Under the pieces are notes generated by a model. The model saw only the letters and a program-made list of their open reading frames with translations. It had not been told where the DNA came from and ran no database searches. A stretch of 64,000 bases of DNA from Aphrocallistes beatrix. Lineage: Eukaryota > Porifera > Hexactinellida > Sceptrulophora > Aphrocallistidae. Location: positions 6,200,001-6,264,000 of the forward strand of contig OY725490.1 in assembly GCA_963281255.1 (NCBI GenBank). Reading direction: 5' to 3'. Shown one piece after another: positions 30,701-44,257 of the stretch. Every line of letters begins with the position of its first letter. The first letter of the stretch is position 1. A program made the translations under genes and the position numbers.

Positions 30701-33700
30701 TCTTACCAAAGCAAGCCCTCCACACTCCTCAAATAAATCTCCTCCCACTCAGTACCACAACTATGCCTTATCTCGAGCACAGTGCAGCACCTGCTCACTC
30801 AGAGATAGAACAGCTGATTGCATCGAGTGGCTGTCATGTTTGTCATCGCCACATCTTCATATTGCCTTACTATCAGTTCGTACTGCCACCAATTCCACAG
30901 GGATTACTGTCCATCCTCAAATTACCAACAATTCAAGGTTCATTTCGCCAAAAGATTTCCAATGCAGATGACTCAATTAGACAATCATTGATAAATTTGT
31001 TGCTTTCTCTCGATTTCACTGATAACAATGAAATCAATATCATAAAATCGCTTCCTCTCTTTCTTTCTATGTCGAAAGAGTGGATTACGCTCAATTCCGT
31101 GACAAGATATTGTCTGCCTCCAGACTCTGTGCTTCAGCAGATGGAATGTTATCCAACCCACTTCCTAAATCCTTTCATTAACCAGAACGTTAAACTCTGT
31201 TGGAAAGTTGGTATAAATTCTATTTCTCTTGAAGAAGCAATCCAATTTCATTTGTTACCTTTAATCTCCTCAAATTCTCTTTGGAACAAACCAAATGAAC
31301 GCAAACAACTCTCTATTTGGATTTTAAAGAATTATTCACTCTATAGTCCCAACTTCTTATCCATATTATCCACCACGAAGTGGTTACTGGACTCCTGCAC
31401 GGATTCCAAGCAAGCAATGCATATAATTCAGCTCTATTCTCCTACCAATTTATTTGACCCACAAGACGTATTGATATCTCAACTATTGCCTTCCAATATG
31501 AGAGGCGTATTCCCAAATGAAATCTATTCGAGGTATATCACTAACTTGAAATCTTCTGGATTGATGTCGAGTGCAAACTTGGATTATCAGAACCTAGAAA
31601 ATATAATCAGGCTAGCTCTTCAAAATGTTAAAAATGTCACCACAGAAAATTTTCCAAATTGGATGAGTGCTTTAGTTGAGTTATTGAGTCTATATTTTAC
31701 AGAATTTGATCTGAATCCAAGAATTTGGAATATTTTCATGCAAACCTCTTTCATCATCCCATCTCCGAGGAATCACTGTAGTTACTATCCCAGGTCGCTA
31801 CCTTTCTTCCCAGATTCCAATCATTTTTTTAAACCTAGTGAAGTCACCCTCTGCTCTGACAGGGAGTCCTGTCTGCTGGCTGGTGTTCAGCCTCTGCTGG
31901 TCGATAGATCAGATCCGAGCAAGAACTATGCAGTGATCTACCAGCGTATGGGTTTCCAGACTGACATAGCTCCATCTTTAGTTTGCAAACAGTTGATATT
32001 GATCACTCAGCAAAGTAGCTTGAAACATAGCGAGATTCATTCTTATGTAAAGAAGATTTACAAATATTTTTCACACTTAATTACTTCGAATAGAATTGAT
32101 CTTGTGTATAACGAGTTTCCTGCCAATTTTGTTTATATTCCTGAGTTTGGTTTTTATGACACTAACCACGTTGTTCTCTCATGCGATAACAAATTGTTTC
32201 CTTATGTCTTCTCTCTAGAGAAGTACTATCCTCCATACGAGGAAAATTTGACTCTATTTTTTAGACATTTTAATGTCGAATCTGAAATAAGCTTTTCCAA
32301 ATGTCAAATAATTCTCCAACAACTTCAGAACTTTCATCTTCCTCCAAATAAAGTTAGCTTAGCTGTGAGAGTTGTACAAATTTCTGCAGACTTGATTCAA
32401 ATGGAATCCCCCACCACTCATTCTTTAGTGCTAGCACAGAACTGTATGATATTCCCGGCTGGTCAGTGTGTATTCAATGATTTAGCCTGGATGAAGAGGT
32501 CTCAGTTATCTACCCACAAGCCTATCGTTCATTCAGGCGTGTCCAACACGATTGCGAGTAAGATCGGCTGCTTACCAGCAAGCCTTGAAATGACTCCAAC
32601 AGCTGAGAGCATTTCCTACTCATTCATATCGGATGCTGGACAGAGTGAGGATTTGGTCCAAAGACTGAGAGGCATTCTTGAGGGGTACCGTGTCCACTCG
32701 GATGTGTTCTTTGAACTGATTCAGAATTCAGACGATGCAGGTGCTAAACAGGTTAAAATCCTCTTCGACTACACATCTCATCCTTGCAGTTCAGTATTGC
32801 ATAAGAACATGGAAGGAGTGCATGGACCTGCTCTCTACGTGTTTAACGATTCTAGATTCACAGATCAGGATTTCGCGAGTATTCTCAAACTCTCCTCCGG
32901 AAATAAACTGAACGATACTGCTAAGATAGGTCGATTCGGTGTAGGATTCAATGCAGTGTATAACTTCACTGATTGTCCCAGCTTTGTAAGTGACCGCTTA
33001 GTCCAGATCTTCGATCCTCTTAGGGAGTACATCGGTCCTCTTAGCAGAGACTCAGGTATTAGGCTCCGTTTCACAGATGATGAAGCTGCTATCTCTACTT
33101 TCCGTGATCAGTTCCGAGTGTATCAGGATATCTTCGAGTGTGACATTCTGAACCATAATCCTTATGAATACACTCTTTTCCGTTTGCCTTTCCGAATGAA
33201 TCACAGCCAACTCTCAGATAAAGTATTTAACCCTGATGCAATAGCTAAACTTCAGGCGAGCATTCTCCGAGAACTTCCTCTGCTTCTGTTGTTTCTGCAG
33301 AATGTGAACAGAATTGAAGTTTATGAGAGAACTAGAGTTGGTATTCCTTTTAAGAAATTGCTAATTGTGTCTAAGAACGAGTGTTCAACAACACATTTCT
33401 TACAAGAAAATAGACAATATTTTGAAACTTATTTGCATCGTGTCCAGTTCAATTCTCCTAATCTTCCAATTAGTCCAATTCGTACATCCGATCTCCTGTC
33501 TATACATTGTGAGTTTCCAAATAAGAAACATTCACAGCTAGACTTCCTTATAGCCTATGCCAGTGGAGTTGGAGAATGTTTTGATGTTTTACAGAGATTT
33601 AACTATTCAGATGTTACTTTCTTGCCTTCATGTGGTGTGGCTATCCCTATAAATTTTCTACAATCACTACCAGATTATTTGATATGTAAATTGTACACAT

Positions 33701-36700
33701 TCCTACCCCTTCCTATCAGGAGCCCGATGCCTCTCCATATCAATGGATATTTTTCTCTCTCTAGCTCGAGGAAAAACTTGAGTGATGTAGACGTATCCAG
33801 TGGTGAAGAAGTCACAGATCTACGTACAGATTGGAATATTGCTATCGTCAATGATGCTCTCTCCAATGCTCTGATTTGTGCTCTCGAGGCATTGCCTCTG
33901 CTAGAACCTCTATGTAGCAGTAGACAGGCAAAACACTATGAAAACTATTATTCTCTTTGGCCTGTCAAGGACAATTCGTACATTATTTGGAAGGCTTTTC
34001 CTGAGTACTTCGCAAGACGCATTGTTGAATCGTTTCCCTCGACGAAATTGTTTTCTTGTGCTCACGATCCTTCTGTTTGGGTTTCATTTAATGAGATAGC
34101 ATTCTTATCTGTTAATCACGCACTCGACAGTGATTTTCTTCAATTTATTTATACGATAGCTTATCAACGTAGATTTTTATTCGCATACCTTCCTTCGTTT
34201 TTTATGTCAACTAAGATATACAAAGTTTTTTCAGAACTGAAACCCGAAAAAGTGTTTAATCTCAGAAAAGTTTGTGAGCTTTTCATCTTTCCTAAGTTGC
34301 CCGAGCTACCTTTAGAGATGCATACACTCATTTTTAACAGTCTCACTCCATTATGCAATGAAGACTCAGAAGATTGGTTACTGGATGCATTGTGTAATAT
34401 CGCATTCATTCCTTGTGGAAGTATTGAGTCTGGATTTCAACTAAGAGAGCCTTCAGAAGTCGTTTGTCCCAATACGAAGATAGCTTCATTGTACCAGCGC
34501 GATGAGATGAGAATTCCTGCATCAGAACTCCATGAGCACTTCGACCTTAGCAAACCAGACCTGATCCCCACCATATTGAAGAGGATGGGTGTTATCTACG
34601 ACAGACTACCAGAGTGTGAAGTCGTCAGTCGCTGTGTCATCACGTCCAATCCTGGTATTAATGACCCGATTCGACACGCTACCATTCTGATTGAGTATCT
34701 TTCTCATGAAGATGAATCCTTCTTCAATTCTATTTATCCTAAAATTAAATCAATTCCATTCATTCCAACTCATAAGGATGATCTCTTTGAAATATTTTCC
34801 ATCCCTTACATTCCATTCACCTCTCCGGACAGCTGTTACACATTCTCGCGTCGATACCTCATTTCACCCTTGCACCCATGTGCCTCTAAGTCTTGTGATA
34901 TTAGACATCTTGCGGTAAAGTTTCACATTTCAAATAACCCTTCACTTGAAATAGTTCTAGAAGTATTGGGAATTATAATATCTAATGTCGATTCTATCCG
35001 GAGTAAAAACTTTAAGATTGAGAAAAGAATCCAGGAAATCTACACTTTCATATCTAAAATTGTAACGAGAGATGAAGTTAAAATGTCAGCAGTTAAAGAG
35101 ATACTGAAAGATGAACCATGGATATGGCATCCAGACTATAAACACTTCTACACTTCTAACCAAGTAATTCTTTCTCAAGAATTCCAATCTTTAGATGAAA
35201 ACCAGTACATTATAGCTTTCCCTTTTGCAGACACTCTACGAGATGAAAATTTTAAGAGGTTTCTTATAGAAGTTGGTGTTAAGGAACACATTAATGATAG
35301 TACAATTATTGAGTGTTTGCAGAGAATCCGAGAAGAATTTAGGGATGAAGCTCTCCAAACGAATCTCGTCAGATTAGTAATAAAATTGATTGAATTAATT
35401 GAAAATTGTGAAGCTTGTTCTAGTTCTACATTCCTTCTTAGTCAAATCAATGTTCTCCATTCTCCCTCTGAACTCTATGTGACCTTATCTCCACACTTAA
35501 TGGGGGAATATTCAAACATATGTGTACATCCTCGAATCAATCAAACAAGAGCTTTACAGCTTGGTGCGAGAGTTTCAGAAGAACTGTTTTCTACCTTCAT
35601 GGATCTCGATGAAACAGATTTTGGTATAGAAGAAGAGATCACTGATAGAATTCAGAGTTTAGTTCGAGACATTCCAATGGATACTCTGGTTAAAGAACTC
35701 ATTCAGAATGCAGAAGTGCCAAGGCGACTGAAATTGTATTCATCTTAGATGCTCAGGATTACACTGGACATAGGGAAACTCTGTCACTTCCGGGAGAAGT
35801 GTATCCTTATTGGAAACATCTCCACTCCTTCCCATCTCTCTCAGTGTACAATAACAAAGGATTCACTGAGGAAGATTTCAAAGGAATTCAAGCTCTAAGT
35901 GTGGGAGGGAAAACAGAAGACAGAAATAGTATTGGAAAGTTTGGTCTGGGATTCAACTCTGTCTATCAAATCACTGACGCACCAACATTCATCACTACGC
36001 AAAATGGACAGAATGGATTGACTTTTTGTTGTTTCGATCCATTCATCAAGTACATAGGGAGTAATTTTGAACCTAGGAGTTCTAAGAAAAAGAGAGGAAA
36101 GAAGATTGACATAGAAAGTGAAAACTATGCAAAGTTTTCTGACCAGCTATTCCCTTTTAGATTCGAAAGATTTTCTGACAATCAAGAATTTGTTCACAGT
36201 CTAGCTAACATGTGGAATCATAGCGAGTTCACAATGTTTAGATTCCCTCTTGATATTGAGAGTGGATCAATACAACCTATGTTTACTCAACGGATTCAGT
36301 ATAGAAAAGAACAATCGAGAAGACATTGTTCACTTGAAAAGTTTTCTGAAATTATTATTGAAAAGATCAAGAGTAACTCAGAAATGTTACTATTCCTCAC
36401 TCACGTTCAATCTCTCAAAGTTATTAGTATAAACAGATTCGGGTGTCTCAAACTAGAATGTTCTCATCACATTAAAATGAAAGAAAAATCACTTGTACCC
36501 ATGCCATCATACTTTTCCCACACTGCAATGGGACAACCTATAATGATCCAGATAAAAGAGTGCATAAATACAGGAATCTCTAATACCTTCCTCATTTATT
36601 CCTTTCCTCAAGTGAACATTGATCAATATGTACAGTTTTCACCAGAAATTCAATGTCACTCTCTCAATTATATTGAAGAGAAAATGTGGGGATTTGGTGG

Positions 36701-39700
36701 CATTGCGGTATGCGTTTCTCATTTGTATAGAAATGTCTACTCTAGTCTATTTACATTTTTGCCAGTTGGGTCTAAAGTTAGATTTCCTGTTCATTTAAAC
36801 GCTCCTCTAATTTTTGATTCATCGAGACAACATCTTCACGATCAACTATCTCCTTGGGCCGAGGCCTGGCATTCTTCTATTAGAGAATGTATCCTCGTTC
36901 CTCTATACGTTATGCTACTAGCTGACTTACGAAAGCCAGTCCAACTTCTAAATTCTGTAGAAGATAAAAATAGGTACTTTAACTGGTTCTACTCCCTTCT
37001 TCCTGACAAGTTAGTGAGTCAACAATTCCTAGTTAAGTTGAGTGAAGAAATTTGTATCTTTCTATACGAAGAAAACATTTCTATACTATTATGTGATAAT
37101 CTTGATATGTCCGATGAGTTGATTTGGTACCCGTTACACGGGCCTGGTTGTGGTGTCTTTAAGCCAGACTTATTTTTCCCTTTAACAGAATATAAGTATG
37201 ATGTTAATACGCCATATTTAGAAGGCAGAGGAGCTACCGATCCTGCTAGTTTGATTGAGAAGAAACGAAAGGAAGATGAACTACGAAAATCTCTAATTGC
37301 TATTTTATTTCCACTCTCATTTGCTCCAGATAGTGTATACAACTGTTTCTCCAGATTTAAACTTGTAAAGTTGGATCAAACAATCCTTCTCGATTATCTC
37401 AGGAGCAATATTTGCTCTTTATTTCTTGAAAACACATTTCCGTGCAATCTAAACACTTCTGTTATTAGTTTTGCACAATTTCAAACCATTCTAGAATATA
37501 TCTTAACTGCCAATGAAGGCATATTCACAAATGCTAACATTATTCCACTGTGTATTGATGTCAACAGTAACGTTCGTTGTTTTAGGAAATTCAAACCTAA
37601 ATACCTTAATACGTTTTCTTCCCTGATTCCACATCGTTCCAACAGTTTCGTATCTCCTCTTTACAAGTTAAATGTTATACTAAAGATGACAACACTCCGC
37701 TATGTTAGGGAATTGAATAGCAATTATCTTATGAAACATTTAAATGTTAATAAATTCGAGGCATATGACCAGTATGCATTATTCTGGCGATTTGTTGTTC
37801 AGATGAAATTAAATGAAGAACAACTAGACAAGTTTGGTACACATAAACTTATTCCAGTGCATTCAAATCATGAAACGCTTTGTTTTTTCCAAGTTCAATT
37901 TTTGAAATTTATTGTTATATGTACTCCAGAAAATGAAAGAGCAGATGCCAGTTTATTCAAAGCTTTAAAAAAGTTAGGATGTCCTTGTCTCAAACTCGAC
38001 TTTTTTGCTCAGCATTCTCAACCCCTCTTATTCAAAGAAATTATAACATACCTCAACGGGATTGCAATTTCTCAAATACGTTCTGCGAATATTATTTTGG
38101 AGTCACTCTCTTTTTCCAGTAATCTCTCAGTCAGTCTAGAATCAACGGAAGCCAATAAATTATACCAAATTTTGTGCCAACTGGATCCAGCGAAGTATAC
38201 CAACACTCAACTGTCCACTATTTTTCATCTCAAGATGTTCAAAACTCATTCAGGCGAATATCTTGCTCTCAGCCAATGTGAAATTTGTTTTATCAATACT
38301 GAAAGTCTTATTCTTGGATCTGCACTACGAAAGAAACTTGTAGAGCATTATAAATTGGTTATTTTTGAATCTCATGCAGACAATTTCTTAAATTCTTTAT
38401 GTTTACGACTTGAAATTCAACTCATAGATGTTCACAACCTACTATCCTATTATGTTTTTCTACACCTCCCCAATATCCCTATTCTTGAACAGAAATATAT
38501 TATAGGTTTTATTTCACAGAAGTTAGCTGCACATGATTGTGATATCAACGTGAACGCCCTCGTAAAAACATTATGCGATATTCCTTTCATATATCATGTA
38601 GATACACATCGTCGAGTGTCGAGTTCGATATTTTTATTCTGCAGAAATTGCATTTTTCACAGAATTCTTACCCTACGAGATTCTCCCTGAAGAATGGAGA
38701 GATAAAAGTTTCAAAGATTTGTTTGATCAACTCGGACTACGGAATGAGATATCTCTGGATGATATATTGATAGTTGCAGAAAAATTTTCTAAAGACGAAA
38801 TCCCGAGCGAGAGTTTGCCCCATTTATTAGGTGCACTTGAAACGTTGTTAAGCAAGTGTGATTTTAAACTAAATCAAAAGAGCATTGAATCCCTTACACA
38901 AATTGGTCAACTGGAATTCCTTCCTGTCTGGAAGATAGAAGATATTAATTCTAATCAAAGAATTGACTCCACACAACTGGTTAGGTTTTGTGATGCCCAG
39001 TTAAACCAATTTCGAAACTGTTGCTGTACCACTGCTTGGATACATGAATATGCATTTCATATTCCTTCACAATTTTTCCAACACCTGGAAATAATGAAGC
39101 GACCAGATGTTGAGTTGGTTAAAGAACATTTAATGAAAATAACTAAGCAAATAACATTTCACCATCAGTTAACAAACATTCCTTCTTTTGTGGATCAATA
39201 TTTTTTCTCTTCTTATGGATATCTAGAGGAACATTCTTCTGATACTCCTGATCTAACATTTCATGAGTTTCACGGACTACCATGTATTCTATGGCAGAGC
39301 AAACTCTATTATCCGATTAACATGCTCTTCTCCTCGAGTGAAGACCTCTCACCATTCGTAATACAGATACCTCCTGATCTAGCCAGTCGATACAAGAAAT
39401 TTCTAGAGAAGAAGTTGAGAAAAAGGCTTGTTATAAGCACTTCGCACTTGTGTTGCTAGAAATATCTGAACATCTAAGCGCTATTAATGAAGAGTTGAAA
39501 GAGAGTGAATTCCTCAAGCAAGCTGTGACTGTGTTCAATTGGTTGATTGAAGCTCTAAGAAAATTTGATAGCTCTTCCGCACCGCTGGATCTAAACCTAG
39601 CACAGGTAATGCTACTGACCAATGATTCGAAACTGTTTCCTAGTGGAGAGGTTATATTCGGAGATAACCCATCACTTCTCTCAAGAGTAAATAAACTCAA

Positions 39701-42134
39701 GCTCCATTTCAACATTTTGAAACCGTTAGAACCAGATCAGAACAAATCTTGTGTTCCTCCTGCTTGCCTACGATTGAGGAAACTCACCGAATTCATCAAA
39801 GAAGAAATTGATCTCAAAGTGTACCACACTATGGGTATGGGTGGGTATAACTCTTTAGCGAAGGCTTTGCAAGATAAGTTGAGATCTCAAACCGTATTTC
39901 TCGCTATGAGACGTTTGTATTTTCATTTGGCAAAGAAAAATTTAGAGAACCTTTTGTTGAAAAACGGAGAAACTTGCTTTGATGATGGCCAATCTCACCC
40001 GGGATTTCAATCGGTATCCCAGCTCTTGAATACTCTCCAAGTCCTACCTGTAGCTCAGATAGATCTGATTGTTAAGGACATGCGACGCACTCCACCTCAA
40101 CAACACAGTCTCCCCAACTCATGTGGATGCTATATAGACGCTAATGGTAAATTTCTGATCTCAACTCACCCTTCTAAACAAACCTGCATTTACAAAGACA
40201 TTTCATTTGCCACCAATGCATACCTCGGAAATATATTCGCAGAAGTTCTCTCATACTTTGAGTTATGCTTCATGCTGGGTCCAAATGACATAATGGATAA
40301 GTTAGACGAATTTAATATAGATTTGGATCCTTATCCAATCCCACCACCTCCTCCTCCTCAACCTACGTTTGTAGTTACCAACTATACACCTACATATGTA
40401 GCCCCATCAGCTTCATATAGCACTTCAGGCTCAGGTGGAACCTCATCACATTATGTTTCATATCCGAAGCCAACAGGTGTATCAATCGGTGAGCCAGACC
40501 TTCCAGCCGCTAAACTCTGGTTAATGGCGTCGCAGTGTGATATTTTCGCAGCAGAGCATTTGACAACACTATCTCCTAACAATCAGCATCTGTTCCCCGC
40601 TCATTCCTGCTTTTGTAGCTTTGAAGCTGTCGTTAAAGCATTCGTCGCCGTGCTGCATTACAAAGGATCTAAGGATAGATTAGAATTTAAGCGAAATTTA
40701 CGTATTCACCTCGATTATTTAAATCTCCTTTTACCAAGTGGACTACAGAATTTCCAAGAAATTGAGCAGCTCACTATTCCTCTGATGAATTACGATATTG
40801 AAACACGTGTGCCTTCAGCTGCCTGCACTCCTGGGATGGGCTGTTATATCCCTCAGCAGATATTCACCGTTAAGCAGGCGTTAGAAGCGAGAAGAAACGC
40901 ATCTGCTATTATAGATTTGTTAATGGACATATGCCCTGAGTTGAAAGAGCTACATGCAATTATTCCTCAAAACGATCAACTCTTAAAATGTCTTCCTTCT
41001 GCCAATAACCCTCCACTACTCAGCGCAATTATAAACTGTAAGTTGCATCCATTTTATTTTTCATTTTGATGGAAATGGTTTTTTAAATAATCCATTTTTT
41101 ACATATTATTCCAATCCTCGCATTCCTGATCGGAATGCAAGAGGTGATTTAAAACCCGCGCTTTGCGAGGTGTTTTGTTGCATCATTTCCGGTTTAAGCC
41201 ATTTTGGAAGCCATGCAAGTTTGGGGTTTACTATAAATAGAAAAAAACACTGAGCCAACCGCAGGATTTATTAATAATGCTCTGCTGTGTCTTCCCACTT
41301 TGAATGTATAGTAGGCTATCAGCATAGGCGTAGCCAATGGGCCTGCAGAGCCTGCCCGCAGGCCCAGAAAAGGTTTCTGCAGGCCCAGTTTAGACGGACC
41401 GTAGCCCCTGGCAGGCCCTTGTCGGCGCCACTGGCTACGCCCCTAAGGCTATGGTATAAACTCATTTGTATTCTTCTTTGAAGATACAAATTTAAATCTT
41501 ACTCCCTTTATATCTTTCATTGTTTATACACACAAGTTTCATAATTTAATCTGTTTTAGTTAATGTTGGAACCAATTTTATCAGAATAAAACTCAGCACT
41601 GAAGATAAAGAGTTCAGAGCAGTAGCTCGTTGCTTCTTGACTTCAATGCCCTACTCTGAAGTAATATCCATTCAGAAGATCTACAATCCTACCAGCTGGA
41701 ATGCGTTCAAGCAGAACCTCATCCAGGAAACTAACAAACACCCTCAAAGCTGTCTCTACATCCGTTCTCTCTTTCATGGATCAAGTGACACAAACCCTGA
41801 TGCGATTGTAGAGGACGTAGAGGGATTCAATATGAAATTCGCGCAGAAAGGACTCTGGGGAAGGGGGATATATTTCGCTACTAATTGTTCCTATTCACAC
41901 TCGTATCGTTATTCAGCTGGGAATGGATTGTCTTGCGTGTTTCTAGCATCAGTGTTTGTCGGTTATGCAAAAGAACTTCCTGAAAATAGACGCATTACTA
42001 GCCCACCCATGATGCCGAATAGCCCGGACAAGTACCATAGCGTGCAGGGGCGACGTGGTGGAGAAGTAATCCATATTGTCTATAAGAATTGCATGGCATA
42101 CCCAGCCTTTCTAATCACCTATCACCATAAGTAG
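27772..42134 (+). CDS. Sacsin-like giant protein with HEPN and C-terminal PARP domain (five exons, three frameshifts)
   Basis: Exons 27772-27802, 27871-27956, 28309-28567, 28811-41037 and 41560-42134 are joined by GT-AG introns, giving about 4,390 codons. The ATG has an in-frame stop directly upstream. There are three sacsin/SIRPT modules with GHKL ATPase folds. Module 1 has ELIQNADDA, then GPALYAWN and [16 protein letters not shown]. Module 2 (about 32640) has [11 protein letters not shown] and [16 protein letters not shown]. Module 3 (about 35600) has ELIQNA, then [25 protein letters not shown] linker (about 40345) and a HEPN domain (40500-40960) follow, then a PARP catalytic domain. No ubiquitin-like or J domain was seen. 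Single-base frameshifts at about 35713-35718, 38631-38635 and 39405-39415 break exon 4; they are either assembly indels or real decay. The likely role is an ATPase chaperone-like scaffold with ADP-ribosyltransferase output. Confidence 0.88.
27803..27870 (+). other. Intron 1 of sacsin-like gene (68 bases)
   Basis: Donor gtgagt, acceptor tttattttag. Joining restores the frame into the [18 protein letters not shown] lead-in of the first GHKL domain. Confidence 0.75.
27957..28308 (+). other. Intron 2 of sacsin-like gene (352 bases)
   Basis: Donor gtaatt after ..QILK, acceptor catttag before ELIQNADDA; phase 0. No other feature was noticed inside. Confidence 0.85.
28568..28810 (+). other. Intron 3 of sacsin-like gene (243 bases)
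   Basis: Donor gtaagt, acceptor atcttcag, phase 1. The join gives VYHITDFPCILS, as in sacsins. Confidence 0.92.
41038..41559 (+). other. Intron 4 of sacsin-like gene (522 bases), separates HEPN from PARP
   Basis: Donor gtaagt after ..LSAIIN, acceptor ctgttttag before [10 protein letters not shown], phase 1. It carries a MITE at 41335-41445. Confidence 0.85.
41335..41445. mobile_element. MITE inside intron 4
   Basis: taggcgtagccaatg at the left and cactggctacgccccta at the right are inverted repeats. The interior is rich in cctgcaggcc words. Target duplication uncertain. Confidence 0.6.
41560..42134 (+). other. PARP/ADP-ribosyltransferase exon of the sacsin-like gene
   Basis: This last exon encodes a complete PARP catalytic fold of about 190 residues. 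The nicotinamide-pocket histidine is in SLFHGSS, the tyrosine block is [16 protein letters not shown], the conserved [18 protein letters not shown] follows, and the last strand is YPAFLITY. The third position of the H-Y-E triad is hydrophobic, as in PARP10/14-class enzymes, which are mono-ADP-ribosyltransferases. The exon is in frame with the HEPN exon across intron 4. Confidence 0.88.
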
Positions 42135-43030
42135 TTAGTTCATTAGTGACTTGATACCTTGAAAAGGTTTAGATAATAGTTCCAGATACTGCTATAGGCT
42201 TTTGTAACTCACATTTTATTCCTTTTTACATACATATTATAATTTTATTGTTTATTGATAGAGACATATATTTTGAGATTAGAAAGGGTGTAATTTTCTG
42301 ACAAAATCTGACAAAAATGTAACTATATAAGTTGAGTGTAAAAGAGTACATGCATATATAGACCAAAAATATACTTCATATAAATAAAACTGCAAAATAC
42401 ATGGATATATCTGAAGGTTAGTGGAGTTTCAGAACATCAAAGTTTTAAGATATTTATATCTATAATCTACAAGCGCTCTTCGCTTGCTTTCGATCCGCGG
42501 CTTGCGGACACTGCGTGTCCGCAGAGTTACCCAGTGGGCGCTTGGGGATATAAGAAAACAATACGTCGCTTTCTTGTTCTCTACTAAGTAAGCTGAATTG
42601 TCATTTGTCTGCAGTTACACTAATGATATCAGAACTGTAGCAGAAAATTTAGGTTCGTGAAAAATATAATTTACTTCGTATTAAGTAAACCAATCCTGAA
42701 TGTAAGGCCAATTTGAATCCACAAAGTTCACATTACTAAAGATTAACAATCAAATTATAAACTCAAAATAGCTATATTCAATCATTTATATGAAATAGAA
42801 TCGTGTGATTCGTCTCATAAAATTCTGATAATTAATTGGTTCTCACATGAACCAATGAATTTTAATCACAAATAGTCCTTTTGATTGTATGCATTCTGGT
42901 CAAACAAAAAAAACCATTGCGTTTTAATATATAAGATTAGTATAATCCAATATTCTAAATATTTACTCTAGCAATTTATCAATCATTTACTATTCAAATT
43001 CTGATCGAAGAATTCTATTCTAAATTCCAG
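42135..43030. repeat. Flank between sacsin-like gene and NHL copy D, duplicated with 23.8-24.4 kb
   Basis: The 3' flank of the sacsin-like gene to about 42470, and the last roughly 100 bases before NHL D, match the DNA before NHL C. Between them, about 42471-42930, lies extra DNA that begins with the GC-rich repeat (antisense copy, 42471-42526). No gene is seen. Confidence 0.75.
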
Positions 43031-44257
43031 ATGGCTACGCGTTTGGTTGAACTTCCTGATCCCGATAGAGAGAATGTGTTCCAGAGAGTGAGGAGAGAAA
43101 TAGAAGAGCTATTCCATACTCTGATAGAGAAGGTGAATGACAGGAGAGAAGTTCTCCTGACACAGCTGAACCAATGGGAAGAAGAGTTCAACAGAACACG
43201 AACTAGCTGTATCCAATCTTTAGAAGAGATTACGAAGGAACAAACTGAGATGGAACAGTTCCTAGCTACGTTAAAATTAAATAAAGCTAGAACCTCAATG
43301 GAAAAAGGAATTGCTGATTTAATTAACGAGATTAGTGAGAAAGAACAGAAACTCCATTATCCACAAGTTCGCTTTGTTTCTGACGGAAATTATTTGAATT
43401 CAAAGATTTCTAAATTCGGATCTTTGAGTAAAGAGTATAACAATGTGTTAGTCAGGAATTACACTCAACTCTCTAAACCTGTGAAGGTATTTGGTACATT
43501 TGGGAAAGGAAAAGGAGAGTTCACTAGTCCTAAAGGTGTTGTAATCGATAATTATAATCAAAGAATATTTATTGCTGACAAGTATAATTCTCGTATTCAG
43601 GTTTGGAGTTTGGAAGGAGATTATTTGTCTGAGTTTGGTAAAGACATTCTACAATGGCCATGGGGGATTGTCATTTTTGATAATTCTATTTACATTTCAG
43701 ATTGCAGTGGACATTTTTTATCTAAATGGTGTTACAATGAATTTAATCTTGTAAACAAATCTAAAACTTCTGAAGGATCTAAACCTGGTCAGTTGAATTG
43801 TCCATCAGGTCTAGATATCGATGAAGAAGAGATATTTGTTGTTGAGTTTTGGAATAAACGTATTTCTGCGTTTGATTTGAATCTCAAATTTAAAAGAATT
43901 GTGGCGAATAATGTTAATTCTTATTGTTTGCGAGTGAGAAATAACACAATCTACATTGTAGAGAGGACTGGTGTTATTAAACTATTCTCTAAAACAGATC
44001 AACTCCTGAAAACTATTCCAAAGCTCCCAGTCTTCTCTAATGATATTTATCATTTCAACTTTGATTCTCAATTGAACTTTCTCATCACAGATCGTAGTAA
44101 CAACTCTCTCTTCATCTTATCTCCAGAAGGAGATCTCATTCATTCAATCTCTTTTACTGAATTTGACCTAAAGAATCCACGTGGTATTGACATCAATAGG
44201 GACGGATGTATAGTGCTATCCTTCCAGATTGGTTCTAAAGCTATTGCTATCTTTTGA
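43031..44257 (+). CDS. Group I coiled-coil / NHL protein, copy D (408 aa)
   Basis: Intact single-exon gene with the group I coiled coil (residues 10-105) and six NHL blades. At the variable loops it has S, KY, W/G, S/H, C, FW-K, R, D, R, R and I in the order used for copy C. It is two residues shorter than C because of a deletion in the blade-4 turn (NNVNS against NNAIINS). The ATG again follows aattccag. It sits directly downstream of the sacsin-PARP gene on the same strand, as copy C does at the deleted locus. Confidence 0.9.
   Translation: MATRLVELPDPDRENVFQRVRREIEELFHTLIEKVNDRREVLLTQLNQWEEEFNRTRTSCIQSLEEITKEQTEMEQFLATLKLNKARTSMEKGIADLINEISEKEQKLHYPQVRFVSDGNYLNSKISKFGSLSKEYNNVLVRNYTQLSKPVKVFGTFGKGKGEFTSPKGVVIDNYNQRIFIADKYNSRIQVWSLEGDYLSEFGKDILQWPWGIVIFDNSIYISDCSGHFLSKWCYNEFNLVNKSKTSEGSKPGQLNCPSGLDIDEEEIFVVEFWNKRISAFDLNLKFKRIVANNVNSYCLRVRNNTIYIVERTGVIKLFSKTDQLLKTIPKLPVFSNDIYHFNFDSQLNFLITDRSNNSLFILSPEGDLIHSISFTEFDLKNPRGIDINRDGCIVLSFQIGSKAIAIF

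Noticed and set aside
38573-38680. 47-base mini-intron (gtagat...ctgcag) as explanation of the second sacsin frameshift
   Set aside because: It is possible by sequence but shorter than the other introns here. One surplus T in the T run 38631-38635 explains the shift more simply.
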